From Apostichopus japonicus (Eukaryota > Echinodermata > Holothuroidea > Aspidochirotida > Stichopodidae), in contig NC_092569.1 in assembly GCF_037975245.1 (NCBI RefSeq), positions 16,664,001 through 16,724,000 on the forward strand: a DNA stretch of 60,000 nt, in the 5' to 3' direction. The notes under the pieces are model-generated. The model saw only the letters and a list, made by a program, of their open reading frames with translations. It did not search any database and was not told where the DNA came from. Position numbers and translations under genes: made by a program. Below, piece by piece: positions 46,201-57,500 of the stretch (position 1 is its first letter; every line of letters starts with the position of its first letter).

Positions 46201-47183
46201 GTAATTAACGGAATATATTGGATCTCATTTTCTTGATATATGAAGATGATCGTTTGAATCTTTCCCGCAACTTAAGTTTTTATCATTTATGAGTATTTCT
46301 GATGTAAGACATCATTTAACCATTTAATCTAACTTACCTAATCCGTTTTATCGATTGCTTCAAATAGTTACTATTATTGTTTCAATGCATTAAGTTATTG
46401 GTATTGCACTGTACCATGTATCTAGTAAGTAACCTTCCTTCATGTATTTTTTTAAATATATATTTGAATTGCCAAAAATGGATAATGGAACTATGTTTGT
46501 ACTATAGGATTGATATACCAGCTTGGAAGCAAGTTAAAGATGGCTCAAAGGATTTTTTTTAAATTAATTCTTTGTTAAGGAATCCACAGTTATATCCTTA
46601 CATATGATAATTATTTTCACGTTTTTTGTTATCGATAATTGTTATAGTTTATTTGCTATATTGTACGATGTAATTAAATACCCGTTTGAAACGTGATCGT
46701 TTCGACAAAATATGGGCAAGTCCTTGTCTATTTTAAATTGCTTATTGTATTCGTTAAAAAAATAGGAATTCTTATCGTTGTTTTAAGAAAATAACTAATA
46801 TGTGAACCCCTTTTCAAACCCATCTATATTGATGATATGGTTATTAATAAAATTTCTTATGTTTTATTGCGTACATGAGGTAGTTCACAATGAGCACTCT
46901 AGATTTTTGTTTAATGAGTAGATTAAATATAATATATATCAATACTTTAAAAACAGACAAATACATCAATTGAACACCGACAATAAACTCAAACAGCATG
47001 GTAAAGCGAAACTGAAAAATCATATTAAGTTTAAAAATAATTGAGTTAGAAAACCATTTATCACAATTAATATTCAACTTCAACTTGAATATGATAAAAA
47101 TAAAAGAAACTTACGGTTTCTGCCTGAAAAGCTGGAAGTTGTAAGAAGAGTCCCAAAATACAAAATGTTACGAGGAACTGCAT
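38211..47183 (-). CDS. secreted fibrinogen-related protein (FReD), copy C
   Basis: Exons 47115-47183, 43008-43053, 41417-41589, 40450-40720 and 38211-38419 (768 nt, 255 aa). Domain order is as in copy B. The signal peptide differs slightly (MQFLVTFCILGLFLQLPAF). The calcium-loop region is FDHDNDLHSS. The segment after WWY is the most divergent of the four (KISNSNANLNG), and a lone Cys appears in 'QYCHGAWWY'. As in copy A, TAA follows LPGS and removes the last 13 residues, but the downstream frame (SHIKFAEMKIRPV) is intact to a second stop at 38169. Intron 4 carries an inverted duplication with a (TA)20 tract, and intron 3 a duplicated start of exon 4. Truncation may mean a pseudogene, a shortened isoform or stop readthrough. 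Confidence 0.82.
38420..40449 (-). other. FReD-C intron 4
   Basis: Expanded to 2.0 kb. It contains a tandem duplication around 39,090-39,600 (blocks with 'GGATGACGAAATATTATGGA') and the inverted duplication at 40068-40367. Confidence 0.65.
40068..40367. repeat. 105-bp inverted duplication around (TA)20
   Basis: Left arm 40068-40172 and right arm 40263-40367 are near-perfect reverse complements (for example AATTTGACGACAAATG against CATTTGTCGTCAAATT). The spacer holds TA repeats at 40177-40216 and then an inverted copy of the sequence that normally precedes exon 4 (CACCTCGTGGATTTTGCT). Units A, B and D carry only the left-arm sequence. Confidence 0.9.
40450..40720 (-). CDS. FReD-C exon 4
   Basis: 271 nt, consensus donor GTAAGT. 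Encodes the same core as B with 'SDEKTKYRLVGIGEHDSSST'. Confidence 0.92.
40721..41416 (-). other. FReD-C intron 3
   Basis: Donor GTAAGA, acceptor AAACCAG. Contains a duplicated start of exon 4 with its acceptor (40,831-40,965). Confidence 0.65.
40831..40965 (-). repeat. partial duplicate of exon 4 start and acceptor
   Basis: About 135 bp tandem copy of 40,691-40,830, including the first 30 nt of exon 4 (40831-40860) and its CAG acceptor (CAACCAG|GTCTTCCAACGCC). It is a potential decoy splice site inside intron 3. Confidence 0.8.
41417..41589 (-). CDS. FReD-C exon 3
   Basis: 173 nt. N to S in 'PDGASEPFQVYC'; otherwise as B. Confidence 0.93.
41590..43007 (-). other. FReD-C intron 2
   Basis: Donor GTAAGA, acceptor TTTCTACAG. 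Contains a local duplication of about 150 bp (41,780-42,060, 'TTTGCCTCCTTTCCACCG'-like blocks). No gene. Confidence 0.6.
43008..43053 (-). CDS. FReD-C exon 2 (linker)
   Basis: 46 nt, NVGRENSGRNKRSTG, donor GTAAGA. Confidence 0.85.
43054..47114 (-). other. FReD-C intron 1
   Basis: About 4.1 kb with the plus-strand 57-bp block at 44833-44889 and a direct duplication ('AGGCATC...TCCACAAGA' at 45,036 and 45,195) shared with unit A. No minus-strand coding exon seen. Confidence 0.6.
44833..44889 (+). other. conserved 57-bp exon-like block (copy C)
   Basis: Plus-strand acceptor TTTATTTACAG, 57 open bases (FNKSKQLNFLIGMLVCVY), donor GTAAGT. Confidence 0.25.
47115..47183 (-). CDS. FReD-C exon 1 (signal peptide)
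   Basis: 69 nt, donor GTAAGT. The substitutions keep a hydrophobic core. Confidence 0.88.
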
Positions 47184-47292
47184 CTTGACGATTTTTTTCT
47201 GGTCTTAACGATCGCAAATCTCAAGATGGAATGAAGTAAACTTTCTGGCAGCGAACCAGTTCAACCACTTTCTGAGCTTACCCTGTGTACTA

Positions 47293-47318
47293 TGACGTGG
47301 TTGTTGACACGTGTCACC
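47293..47318. promoter_or_regulatory. conserved core element near start site, gene C
   Basis: TGACGTGG then TTGTTGACACGTGTCACC, as in unit B. Confidence 0.4.
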
Positions 47319-47341
47319 GAAGAGATGATTGACCATTTCCA

Positions 47342-47347
47342 TTTATA
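47342..47347 (-). promoter_or_regulatory. TATA box, gene C
   Basis: TATAAA on the minus strand, 159 bp upstream of the ATG. Confidence 0.65.
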
Positions 47348-50110
47348 CTATTAATTATAACCTGGATAATCACTTAAATACAAATATAAGCTAACATGTT
47401 TTCGATTGTCCCTTTAAAGAGTATGAACCTATGACAATTACTATTAGTCCATTTTGATAGCGTTAGTTGTATAGACGTAATGCGATGTTGCTTTAATGGT
47501 CATATTAGTTATATTACATTCATATGCAATCTCAAACCAATACAGAATATCTCTTTCGATAACACAAGTTAACCGAATTTATATTACATTTAGCTTTTTA
47601 ACCTTTCACCTATAAGTACCTCCGTTAGTTTGAATCCTAACTTAGCCTACTACTTTCAATTAACTGAATATCAGAATAAGGAAACTGTTGTAACAGCCCC
47701 TTAAGCAGTGACAAAAATTCAAATATATATCTACAATCAAGAGGATACCATTTAACAGTATTAAACCTCTATATCTAGTGAAAAATTATTTTTATTTTAT
47801 TTTATGAAATCCCACCCACGCTCTCTGCAAGTTGCCACGTGTTTGTGAAATTACCCAGGATGCAACGTTTGCATAACGCCACAGATGCACCTCGGTAGAG
47901 TTAGACTTGCCGCTATGCAGATACTCTTGTAGTACCGCTGCACACAAAACAACGCTCGCGTACGGAATATGCTGAAAACAGGGAGTTGTTATTTTCATAA
48001 CAACTCCCTGCTGAAAGTAGTAAACTATCACGGATTTTCAAATTATGGAATGGATGAATTGGACCTTATTATCCAGAAATTTAAAGAATAATAACTAAAG
48101 TCACCATTTAGCCATCTTGCGTTCGATTTTGTGTAATGCATACAGACGAGATGTAGCCTAGGCCTAAATAGTGTATCGTCCAATATTAACAATAGTAGTT
48201 CAGGTAACAAGTATAGTTACTATATAACTTAGTCATATAGTAACACTACTCGAAATACTGTGACTGCAATCATCACTTCGTCGATGAAAAGTATCGTTCA
48301 TTCGAGCAATTCAACATGACTGAGGCCCACATTATTCCAGATGAATATTGCGTAGAACTTACTCCACCACCCCGACATAAGACGAGACAAAAAATAGTAA
48401 TTCCAGAAGAAAGTGATTGAGTCGTAGTTTAAAATTCGGAAGAAAACAATGACAGTCACTGTGCTTCTGTGTTGACAGTCATCTTGCAAAATACCAACTT
48501 ACGCAAATTTATTTATAAACGACATATAGCGTACGTATGCATCTATCATTCAAACTTTGTTAAATGTTTTACATTTACTTGAATTTTGAAGGTGTTTTAC
48601 ATTTTTGTAATAAATATTCTAAGTCATACAAGTTGTGTAAAAATTAACTATGTTAATGCTATTAAAGTTGGCAACGTAGTTGAACTTTCTCAGGTGCATT
48701 TATGACGTCGTAAACAGCTGATTGTCTGCCTCCCCCTCCTCCAATATGGAGGATTAAGGCGGATAAGGGGATAAGGACGAGAAATTTGAATGTGTTTCTA
48801 TTTAATGAAGTCGTAAAGGAATAACATGTTAAAGCTCATTATTGTTGGCGTAAATATGTATACTAAAAGTATATGAAGAGTCAATCAGGCAGTATTAATG
48901 CTCCCCATTAAGGTTAGTTTATACCAGAGAAGGATTTATGATTTTATATTGTCTTCTGAAGTTACCCTTTCTACCAACATGTTACAAAGGCAATGGAAAG
49001 GATTTCTTTTAATGAATGGAATTAATTACGTAGGACGACATCAATCCTATCATACATTGTACAGTATTTGTACAGTAAACCTCTGAACATCGATGAGAAT
49101 GTGACAGCAGTGATCGAATGATTTCTTTGATTTATTTAAGTTGGTCTTACTAAACAGTTGCCTTGAAGTTAAGGCCGACACTGACTGTCTTTCCATCTTT
49201 TTAATAGTGTAATCGTGATATCGACTTGTGTCGGCGATTCTCCTATATGACCGATGAGAATGACGGAACTTTTTATTAATTGTTGCCTGTCACAAAGACA
49301 TACATACACGTGGTCTGAGCATTCAGTGGTTCGAGTAGACGTGGGTAGTACTGCATAGAAAGAGAAGAAATGTGATAGCCAGAGCAGATTACGTCAACAG
49401 GAAAGATAAAGGAAATCATCCCCTGTAAAAATGATATACTAGCCTACAAGAATTATACAGATAAACAGGTCAAGCCCATGTAGGAGTTAGTTTTAAATTC
49501 ATGTGCAGTCGTTCTCTGTTTGAGAAAAAAACAATTTAATGTCTTTGAAGGTACCTCTACAGGTTATCAGTGCTGAATTATTCCAATAACATTAGAAGGG
49601 TGTGTTTTGGTTGGCTATGTATGTATTCAGTAAAATTCTAAATATTGATGACAATAATTCAGCCGCAGAGGAATATTTTTCTTTTCTCTTTATTCAGACA
49701 GGTTTTAGTAAGTAATAACAATAAATACATATTGGATATTCTTCATCCTTTGTTTTTGTGTACACTGTTTGTCTTAACATTAATACATAAACCGTACTAT
49801 ATGAACAAAGGAAAAGTACATAGCTGAACAAAAATTGTGCTCAAAGTTGCTATTTTTTCGTGGATAAAAGAAATGTTCAAATTTTGGCATTGCATGTTCT
49901 CCTTAACCAAAAAAGACTTATTATAAACTGTCATTTTAAGCTAGATCTGCAAAGTAATATCGTCATAATCATGTATGTATTAATTATGAACAATCTTGTG
50001 ATTTACATGTATCGCTAACTAGCTTTGTAACCAAAGCAGATAATGCTGATAATTATTCGCCGGTTTTATAGGCGTATACCATATCGATATGAAACTTTTG
50101 TTTTTAGACA
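47348..50110. other. intergenic spacer upstream of gene C
   Basis: Homologous to the A and B spacers; includes the micro-palindrome at 47979-48010 and the conserved hairpin near 48,214. It ends before the region of the MTAPSV-type frame, which is absent here. Confidence 0.5.
47979..48010. repeat. micro-palindrome insertion (unit C)
   Basis: CAGGGAGTTGTTAT, loop TTTC, ATAACAACTCCCTG; perfect 14-bp stem, flanked by CTGAAA on both sides, at the same site as in unit B. Confidence 0.75.
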
Positions 50111-50636
50111 TCATACTTCAAGATAGCTGGTTGAGGTCGCTGTATAACTGACTCGATTAAAGTCTCTGTACGTGTTTGTCAAATTTAAGCTTCGACCTTT
50201 CCAGCTTACTGCATTTAAAGTTCAGTAAAAATGACACCGTTCTATGAAATTTTCATATCAATATTAATTATATTTCTTGAGTTATCTGACGTTAAAATGT
50301 TGAGGTGAATAAAATTCGCCAGATTTATTAACGAGTCCGTAGATACTACAAACTTCAATCAAAATTTGCAAGCCCCGCCCAACATATCATGCGCCAATAA
50401 TTTTTGTTTTCTGTTCACGACCGTTAGGCCTATAGGCTTACTTTACTTTCGTGACTATCCTGTCTTAGGTCCATTCTCTTGTTTCTTTCTCTCGGTCTTA
50501 TCGATGTAGCTGGTGGAATTGTGTCATTTCCTCCCTTTGCAATGAATATACAAGTGTTTTTAGACGTTTCCTCAGTTGAATTGTAAAAAGTGGATGACAC
50601 GCGTACTTGAACGTGCCGCATGTGTAGACTATTTGT
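50111..50636. other. unique spacer, one unassigned frame
   Basis: Not alignable with other units. A 63-codon minus-strand frame at 50430-50621 (rich in K, R, S, T) lies in phase with the next frame but is separated from it by stops. No domain recognised. Confidence 0.3.
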
Positions 50637-50655
50637 TTACATTTGCGTAACTAAC

Positions 50656-50904
50656 CTGCTGACATGGGCGTTCGCAGTGATTTTACGGTAAACCATAAGT
50701 TCAACAGAAAATACATTTTTTTTCTTTTGATTGCGACAGCTTTTCTTATTAAACCCACCTGGTCGGTGTGCATTCAGATTACGAAACATTGAATCTACTT
50801 CCGTTCGGAAGTTTGTTTTCCGAATTTCATCAGCAAACACGTATTGAGACTTGAATGCACGACAACATGTAAGAAAGCCATCAACAAAATTATATATATT
50901 AAAC
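50656..50904 (-). other. candidate coding exon, unknown
   Basis: An open frame of about 83 codons from a TAG at 50907 to a good donor (CAGCAG|GTTAGT). It includes 'DGFLTCCRAFKSQYVFADEI', 'NAHRPGGFNKKSC' and 'NVFSVELMVYRK'. It looks protein-like, but no convincing acceptor or family was found. Confidence 0.22.
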
Positions 50905-51599
50905 TATTACTGAGTTGGTAATTTATTTTTGTCTCGATGTAGCTTTTGGGTACTTATAATATATACTTGAGCCGACGATTGTGTATGTTAAGACGACCAT
51001 CATACCTTACATCATAGTTTCCTAGAAGAATAAGTGTCTAGTTCAATGATGCAGGACACAGCTAAATATACCTTTATGGTTCTTAAAGGCGATTGTTAAA
51101 AAAATTATTCTTGGACGGTACATGTGATGAGGGGGAGGGGGAGCGGGGTAGGTGAGTGGAGGATTGCTTAGAGGCAACACCTGTAAAATGAATCTCAATA
51201 TGAATAATATTTTCTTGTATCTTACATATTGGACAAAATTACGCGTCATTCTCGATTACTGTGAAACTCATTAGGCGGTGAACTTCAAGGTAAGGTTTAA
51301 ATTCTTACAAACACAATTACAGACTGATGTCATGAATAATCCAATATTTGAGATCACTATGTTCGAAAATATACAATGGCGTATGTAATACCTTGATTCC
51401 AATAGGTTTACAAGAATTTCATGTTCAGCCCTTTGTAAATATAAATAAGCTGACAATTTAATAAAGAAATTAAATTTCTAACCAATAAATTTACGACTTA
51501 GAATAAAAATAAAAATAAAGCACTCTTGAAAAAGAAGAAAAATTAAAAAAAACAAACAATATAAGCAAATTCAAGAGTCGGTGCTCGGTGATGGATCTT
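50905..51599. other. non-coding spacer
   Basis: AT-rich with a purine-rich run near 51,130; no gene seen. The interval borders the large palindrome. Confidence 0.4.
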
Positions 51600-52631
51600 A
51601 CTACGGAATGCCATATTTATCAAAAAATGTCCAAAACAATATAAGCATGTCCAAAATAATATAAGCATGTCCAAATTTATATAAATATGTCGAAACTAAT
51701 ATGAGTATGTCCAAAAATAGTAAGAGCATGTCCAAAATAATATGAGAGTGTCGAAAGACTATATGAGCATGTCCAACATATTAAAAGAGTGTCGAAAAAT
51801 AATACAATTGAGGGTCAAATGTAACTGCTTAATTTAATTTTGTATTGAACATTTTGGCGTTTTAAGTTACGCCATATGTTGCAAAATATCCAAAATATTA
51901 TAAGCATGTCCAAACTAATATGAGCATGTCCAAATTTATATAGACATGTCGAAACTATTACGAGCATGTCCAAAATAATATGCGCATGTCCAAACACATA
52001 TAAGTATTTCCAAATATAATATGAGCAAAATAATATGAGATAATAATAATAATATGTCTATAATAATAATAATAATATATAATAATAATAAATAATATGT
52101 CGAAAAATCATTGAAAGTCTCGAGTGTAACTGCTAACTTCAACTTGGTTGTGAACATTTAGGCGTTTGAAGTCACGCCATATGGTCCAAATATCGAACTT
52201 TTATATTAGTATGTCGAAAAAAATTCAGCTGACAATACCTTCTTTGGAGTTAATCTGTATCAATTGACACAATGGTTATCATTGTGACATTATATTATTA
52301 AAATATTCTCCTGTTTTTGTGACGCAAATAATTCAAAATATGTAAAAACAAGACCATCACCTAACATTTTTCCTTTTCACATCCCTTAGTAATGTGAGTG
52401 GCTTCGCCCTGCCTAGAGGTGCTGAAATTATTCAAATATTGACGCGAAGGCAAAGAAGTTCACGTGCGAAAGTACGTACAACATGCACATGCGCTAACAA
52501 CTTTCTAACAAGTACAGTAGTTATCACACATGCGTAATGGTGGTTAATTATGGGCTAGCCTACATGAACGAAGTAGGACACTAGCACAGGATTAAAAAAA
52601 AGTAAGCCTAGGTTAGGGGTATTCACACCCG

Positions 52632-53031
52632 ATACTCATAGCTAGTACAGTAACTACTGTTCATGTTCCACAACCGTGCATCAGTAACTACTGCGCTGTG
52701 TTCGCAACACGGTAACATGTGTTACAGTTGGCACAGTAATTACTGGAAAGCTGTTACACGTTGAACTACGAGTCCGACAGGTGACAATTTGCAGTTATTT
52801 TTTAAAAAAAATCATAATTTTTTTAGATTTTTAAATATTTTAAAGTTTAAATTTTAAACTTTAAAACTTAAATTTTAAATTTTTAAATTTTTAAAATTTG
52901 CAGTAAGAAAATACTTGCAGTTATTACTGTGCCACCTGGAACACATGTTACCGTGTTACGAACACAGCGCAGTAGTTACTGATGCACGGTTGTGGAACAT
53001 GAACAGTAGTTACTGTACTAGCTATGAGTAT
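52632..53031. repeat. central 114-bp inverted repeat
   Basis: Arms 52632-52745 and 52918-53031 are almost identical reverse complements (ATACTCATAGCTAGTACAGT against ACTGTACTAGCTATGAGTAT). The 172-bp loop is AT-rich and itself partly palindromic (AAAGTTTAAATTTTAAACTTT). Confidence 0.9.
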
Positions 53032-53129
53032 TGGCTGGTATTCAACGTTTAATCTTCACTCTCACCTTTTAACTAAATTTTAAGATGGAAACGTGGAAAG
53101 AACTCGCCAACTACAGATTAGTGATTAAA

Positions 53130-53222
53130 CCGCGTGGAGTGTTGGACACAGTGGTTCTTCGTATTACACTCACTGATAGTTACAGCACATTGGTGCCCGG
53201 TTGACCACTCGCGCTACGAAAC
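53130..53222 (-). other. possible tRNA-derived (SINE-like) fragment
   Basis: On the minus strand 'GTAGCGCGAGTGGTCAA' resembles a Ser/Leu-type tRNA A box, and 'GTCCAACAC' about 60 bases later is one mismatch from a B box. There is no tRNA cloverleaf, so this would be a decayed SINE head at best. Confidence 0.2.
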
Positions 53223-53865
53223 AACTCAACTAATATTTCCTCGAAAATAAAATCGTTCTCGATCGAAATATCATTAAAATATAAACACACACACTAATAC
53301 GGTAATGGATGAACTGTACATCGTCTTACGTTACGCTGGATGTGGTGTATTTGTTTTCAGCATACCAAAATAAAAAGTTTGATATTTGGAACATATGGCG
53401 TAAATTCGAACGCCTTACTGTTCATTATAAAGTTGAAACTAGCAGTTACGCTCGAGACTTTTGTATTATTTTTCGAGACTCTTATATTATTTTGGACATG
53501 CTCTTATTTTTTTGGACATATTCATATTGGTTTCGACATGTTTACATAAATTTGGGCATGCTTATATTATTTTGGACATGCTTATATTTTGTTTTGATAT
53601 TTTGCAACATGTGGCGTGAATTCAAATGCCAAAATGTTCACTATAAAGATGAAGTTAGCAGTTACATTCGACATGTTCATATAAGTTTTCGACACTCTCA
53701 TATTATTTTGGGCATGCTCATATTAATTTTGGACATACTTATATAAGTTTCGATATGTTTATATAAATTTGGACATGCTGATATATTTTTTTTTGGACAT
53801 GCTTATATTATTTTGGATATGCTTATATAGTTTTGGACATTTTTGATACCTATGGCATTCCGTAC

Positions 53866-54288
53866 ACGAGCAAAACGTCACTTGCAAGCAACGGAAAGTT
53901 AACCTTTTCAGATGGCCGCACGCGGTTTGGGGCGAGTCTTCAATGCCTTTAAAGAGATCATGAATGTTTATCAAAGTGACTATTTTCTAAAGGGGGGCGG
54001 GGAGGGGGCAAGCTGCTTTCAATTAAAGGTGCTAACATTATTATATTCGTCATCAGCTTACTGCTGTTTAAACATTCAACACACACAGGACAAAGGATTT
54101 ACTCTCAGGGTGGATAATTACCTGAAATTTATTCAAAAAATATTATCAAGAAGCAGTTATAGGTTTTGACAGAGAGATATATTTAGAGTTATTCGTCAAG
54201 TAAAATTTTCGTTCATTGTATTCGAAAGTTGTAAGTTCATTTTTCTACAAGCACTCATTGTTTGATGTTGCTGTCTGCGGCTGATATA
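53866..54288. other. left edge of unit D and 3' flank of gene D
   Basis: Similarity to other units starts at about 53,935 ('CTTTAAAGAGATCATGAATG'). The first 2.2 kb of the unit seen in A is missing. The frames here are shifted relative to the other copies and are not counted as genes. Confidence 0.5.
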
Positions 54289-54539
54289 TCACACTGGACG
54301 TATCTTCATTTCTGCGTATTTTATGTTGTAACTACTTCCTGGAAGACTATACCAGTGGATGCTTTTGTAATTAGTACTTCCCGCTGAGTAAAGTCCGTTG
54401 AGATTGACATAATAACTATAATACTTGTACCACCACGCTCCATGATAATACTGGGCCAGGTTTAAACTACTATGAAGGTCGTTGTCACTGTCGAATGTCG
54501 TAAAGGACATGTTCCTGTAGTAAGCCATTCTATCATTCA
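54289..54539 (-). CDS. FReD-D exon 5 (terminal)
   Basis: 251 nt, acceptor ATTTTCACAG, full C-terminus. Pocket-region residues 'STNYKSIHWYSLPGSSYNI'. Confidence 0.92.
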
Positions 54540-57500
54540 CTGTGAAAATGAAAACACGAGATGGAGATAAAATGCATGATCATATTTAAAATAGTTTTCA
54601 GTTATTTCCACACGGCATAAATTAAGAGAAGGTTCATAGTATAATTTATGTAGAATTAATGATGAATGAAACACTGTCATATTAAGCAAACACTTTCTTT
54701 AAATTTGTATTAATTTCCAAATAAATGTTGTTTACCACGCTTGAAGGAATTATTAGTGCCTTTAGATGAAAACTGAACTAATATTGATTTGCTTTATTAT
54801 ATTTTTGTGTTTCTTTCCAACATTGTTAGTACACCACGATACATTTTTATCGCAAACTGGCCATCTCCTTACGATAATACTGGACCCCTTTCTAACGTCA
54901 ATTAATACATACAATAAATACGGGACGAAATGGCTTAATTTAGAACCAGTTTGTTGTCAGTATCCAACTTTCACATCACTCCTTGTGGACTCATTTTTAC
55001 TTCATGATACACACTTTGTCTATTTCAAGTAATATATCACTGATCCGACAATGGTACCGGTATATGGGAATCATTTAAAAACAAACAATTATGAAAAACA
55101 TTATTTTTTCATCAATGGTTTCATTTACCATATTATTGAATTATTGTTTAAGAAGTCAATACAGATTTCTACTCTGTAATTATTCTCTTTTCGTTATGTT
55201 TCCAGTTGAACGGAGGTGAGGTCTTTTTGGTACTTATGGATGATGACGAAATATTATGGATCATGGGGAGATGAAAGGGAAGTTGGAATAGGTTTGTTAT
55301 TATCAAAAACAAGTCCTTCTGTCGCTGAAGGTAGAAGTGTTTCAACCTGAGTTAATTTAATGTATATCTTCCAACCTGAGTTCATTTAAAGAGCGCATTC
55401 ATCATGGATTCCAAACACAATTCTACCTGACCAGCTTGCTCCCTATTTGATAACAAACAGTGTACTAATTGAATAAAAATAGTCAATAACTGTCTATGAC
55501 CGTCAGCTGTCTACGCTTTAGCTCCCAATTGATCGTTTATCACATATAAATATACTTTATTAATGCTCACATTAGAACATAATAAATAAACCAAACATAT
55601 TTCATATTTATGGATATATTAAAAACAGTATGTTCAGTCTGATAGCGTTGACGTGATGGATTCGTCTGGTGTTTTTACAACAACCGAAGTGAAGTAACGG
55701 CCATTGCCCGGAATATTGCAATGTATCGTTTTATGCAGATTTATACAATGTTATAGTTAAACATATAAATAAGAGAATAAGTATAAATATTGTTCTTGAG
55801 CTGATCATTTCTAAAATGTCTGCGTATATGCTACATATTTGATGAATGGTTACAATCGGCTAATGAACTGACAAATTAAATACACGGGTTAATTTGACGA
55901 CAAATGTTAGAAAGGGTAAGGGTAAGGGAAAGGTAATGAATCAAGGTAGTTATGCATAATTGGTAGAGGCGTTCATATTTTCCTTGCTAATATTCAGTCC
56001 TTTGAAATATATTTTGATATCATTTTTTGATAGTTTTATGATATCAAGCAAAACCCACGAGGTTTTATATATACGTACCTGTAGTGCTGGAGCTATCGTA
56101 TTCTCCAAGGCCAACTAAACGATACTTAGTCTCTTCATCACTGATCCTAAACAGGTCGTACTTCGCAAAATAGGGATCTCCATTCACGTTGTTTAAATCA
56201 ATGCGAAGCATGTAATCCTTTTGGTTAGTTAAGAGTGATATTTTATCATTGCCAAGCCAAAATTCCCTTTTCAGGAAACCAAAACCATCTCGGTAATCAT
56301 CCCAGTCTCTGTAAAATTCTACGGAACCGTCGACCCGGCGTTGGAAGACCTGGTTTAGTTTCAAAACAAAAAAAAAGTCATATTTGGTTTCAAAATAATG
56401 AACAATTTGTACGATGTACCTTTGATGTGTATGACGTATCAGTGTGGTTAGTATATAATGGTTCGTCTTCCGTTAAACAGATACGGTAGCCTGTGCACCA
56501 TTATTCTTTTTCTAACAGAATACATTGGTATCATATCATTTTTGCCCATATTGCAGTAATATGGCTGTAGAAACATTTGAAGGTAGCGAAAAACTGTCTC
56601 GCTATAAGAGAAAACAATCATACTTAGGATTATTAAAGGTTACTCGTGAAGTTATGTTAAGCGTTATTAGAAATACATATCTAAGACGGTAAATTTGAAA
56701 CTAAGTAACGTTTTCCTGAGAATGATATCAAACTAAAAGATATGAATAAAGAATGCATGCCTTGTCGAACGAATCAGCACCTGTAACACACAGAATCTGT
56801 AAAAAGGAATCGCTTTTTACTGAACCATAATGTATAAAATATCAAAATACTGCAGCAGGCACGCTAAGTAGAAATGAATTAAGGCTAATATTATGTTATG
56901 TTCTTACCGTCCAGCCTCCTCCGTCAATTGAGTTATTACAGTAAACTTGAAAAGGTTCATTGGCTCCATCTGGCTTAATCAGATAAATTCCAGATTCAGA
57001 GGAACTCCCTTCACATTGGTCGTAAACTTCTTTACAATCTCGAGGATATTCTGGCTCTTGGTAAAAAAAGTAGGAGGAGTCTGAAGGAATGAAAGAGAAA
57101 AACTTGTAAGAAATGAATGCGATAAGTTTTAATGTGAACTACCAAACTCGATGTCCCGTTTACCGGTCTATCGATCAAATTGAAAATTACGGTTTTCAAA
57201 AACAAACAAAAACTGTTTTTCAAAATAATGAACACAAACCTTCCATACTGCTTCTTGCTTGGAAGAACAACATTGAAGTAAACATTGTAAATTCGTAAAA
57301 GAACATCAAATACACAGAAAAATCTTAAATGAAGTAACAGAATACACCCCCACCCCCCCCTCCCACCGCAAAAAAAAAGAATCCTGATAATTCTGGTAAC
57401 TATGTCTATTTAATTTACAACGACAAAAGGTTGGCCTCCTTTTCACCACCGCGATAATTATTAAAAGGCTTCCAGTATGTTTCTTAACTTTTCAGCCAGT

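Larger units (their letters stand above)
36985..50110 (-). repeat. tandem unit C of the FReD array
   Basis: Alignable with A and B from 'ATTCTGATACACAATTAGAC' to about the 'GTAACCAAAG' region near 50,025-50,110, after which similarity ends. Contains FReD gene C. Confidence 0.72.
51600..53865. mobile_element. 2.3-kb nested palindromic (foldback-type) element
   Basis: The left part (51,600-52,200) is built of irregular units of 18-20 bp, 'AATATAAGCATGTCCAAA' and variants with GTCGAAA. The right part (53,390-53,865) is the reverse complement, 'TTTGGACATGCTTATATT'. Unique blocks also pair: ACGGAATGCCAT with ATGGCATTCCGT at the two outer ends, and the 'TGTAACTGC...GAACATTT' blocks with 'TGTTCA...GCAGTTACA'. 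The centre is a separate 114-bp inverted repeat. No transposase or clear target duplication. It separates units C and D. Confidence 0.7.

Noticed and set aside
51815-52157. Frames with repeated 'FGHAHI' and 'LDM' units, and 53309-53746 on the plus strand
   Set aside because: Translation of the GTCC/GTCGAAA minisatellite inside the palindrome; repetition of the DNA explains the protein pattern.
53085-53200. Plus-strand 38-codon frame METWKELANYRLV...
   Set aside because: Too short, no splice sites or family, and it overlaps the tRNA-like minus-strand signal.
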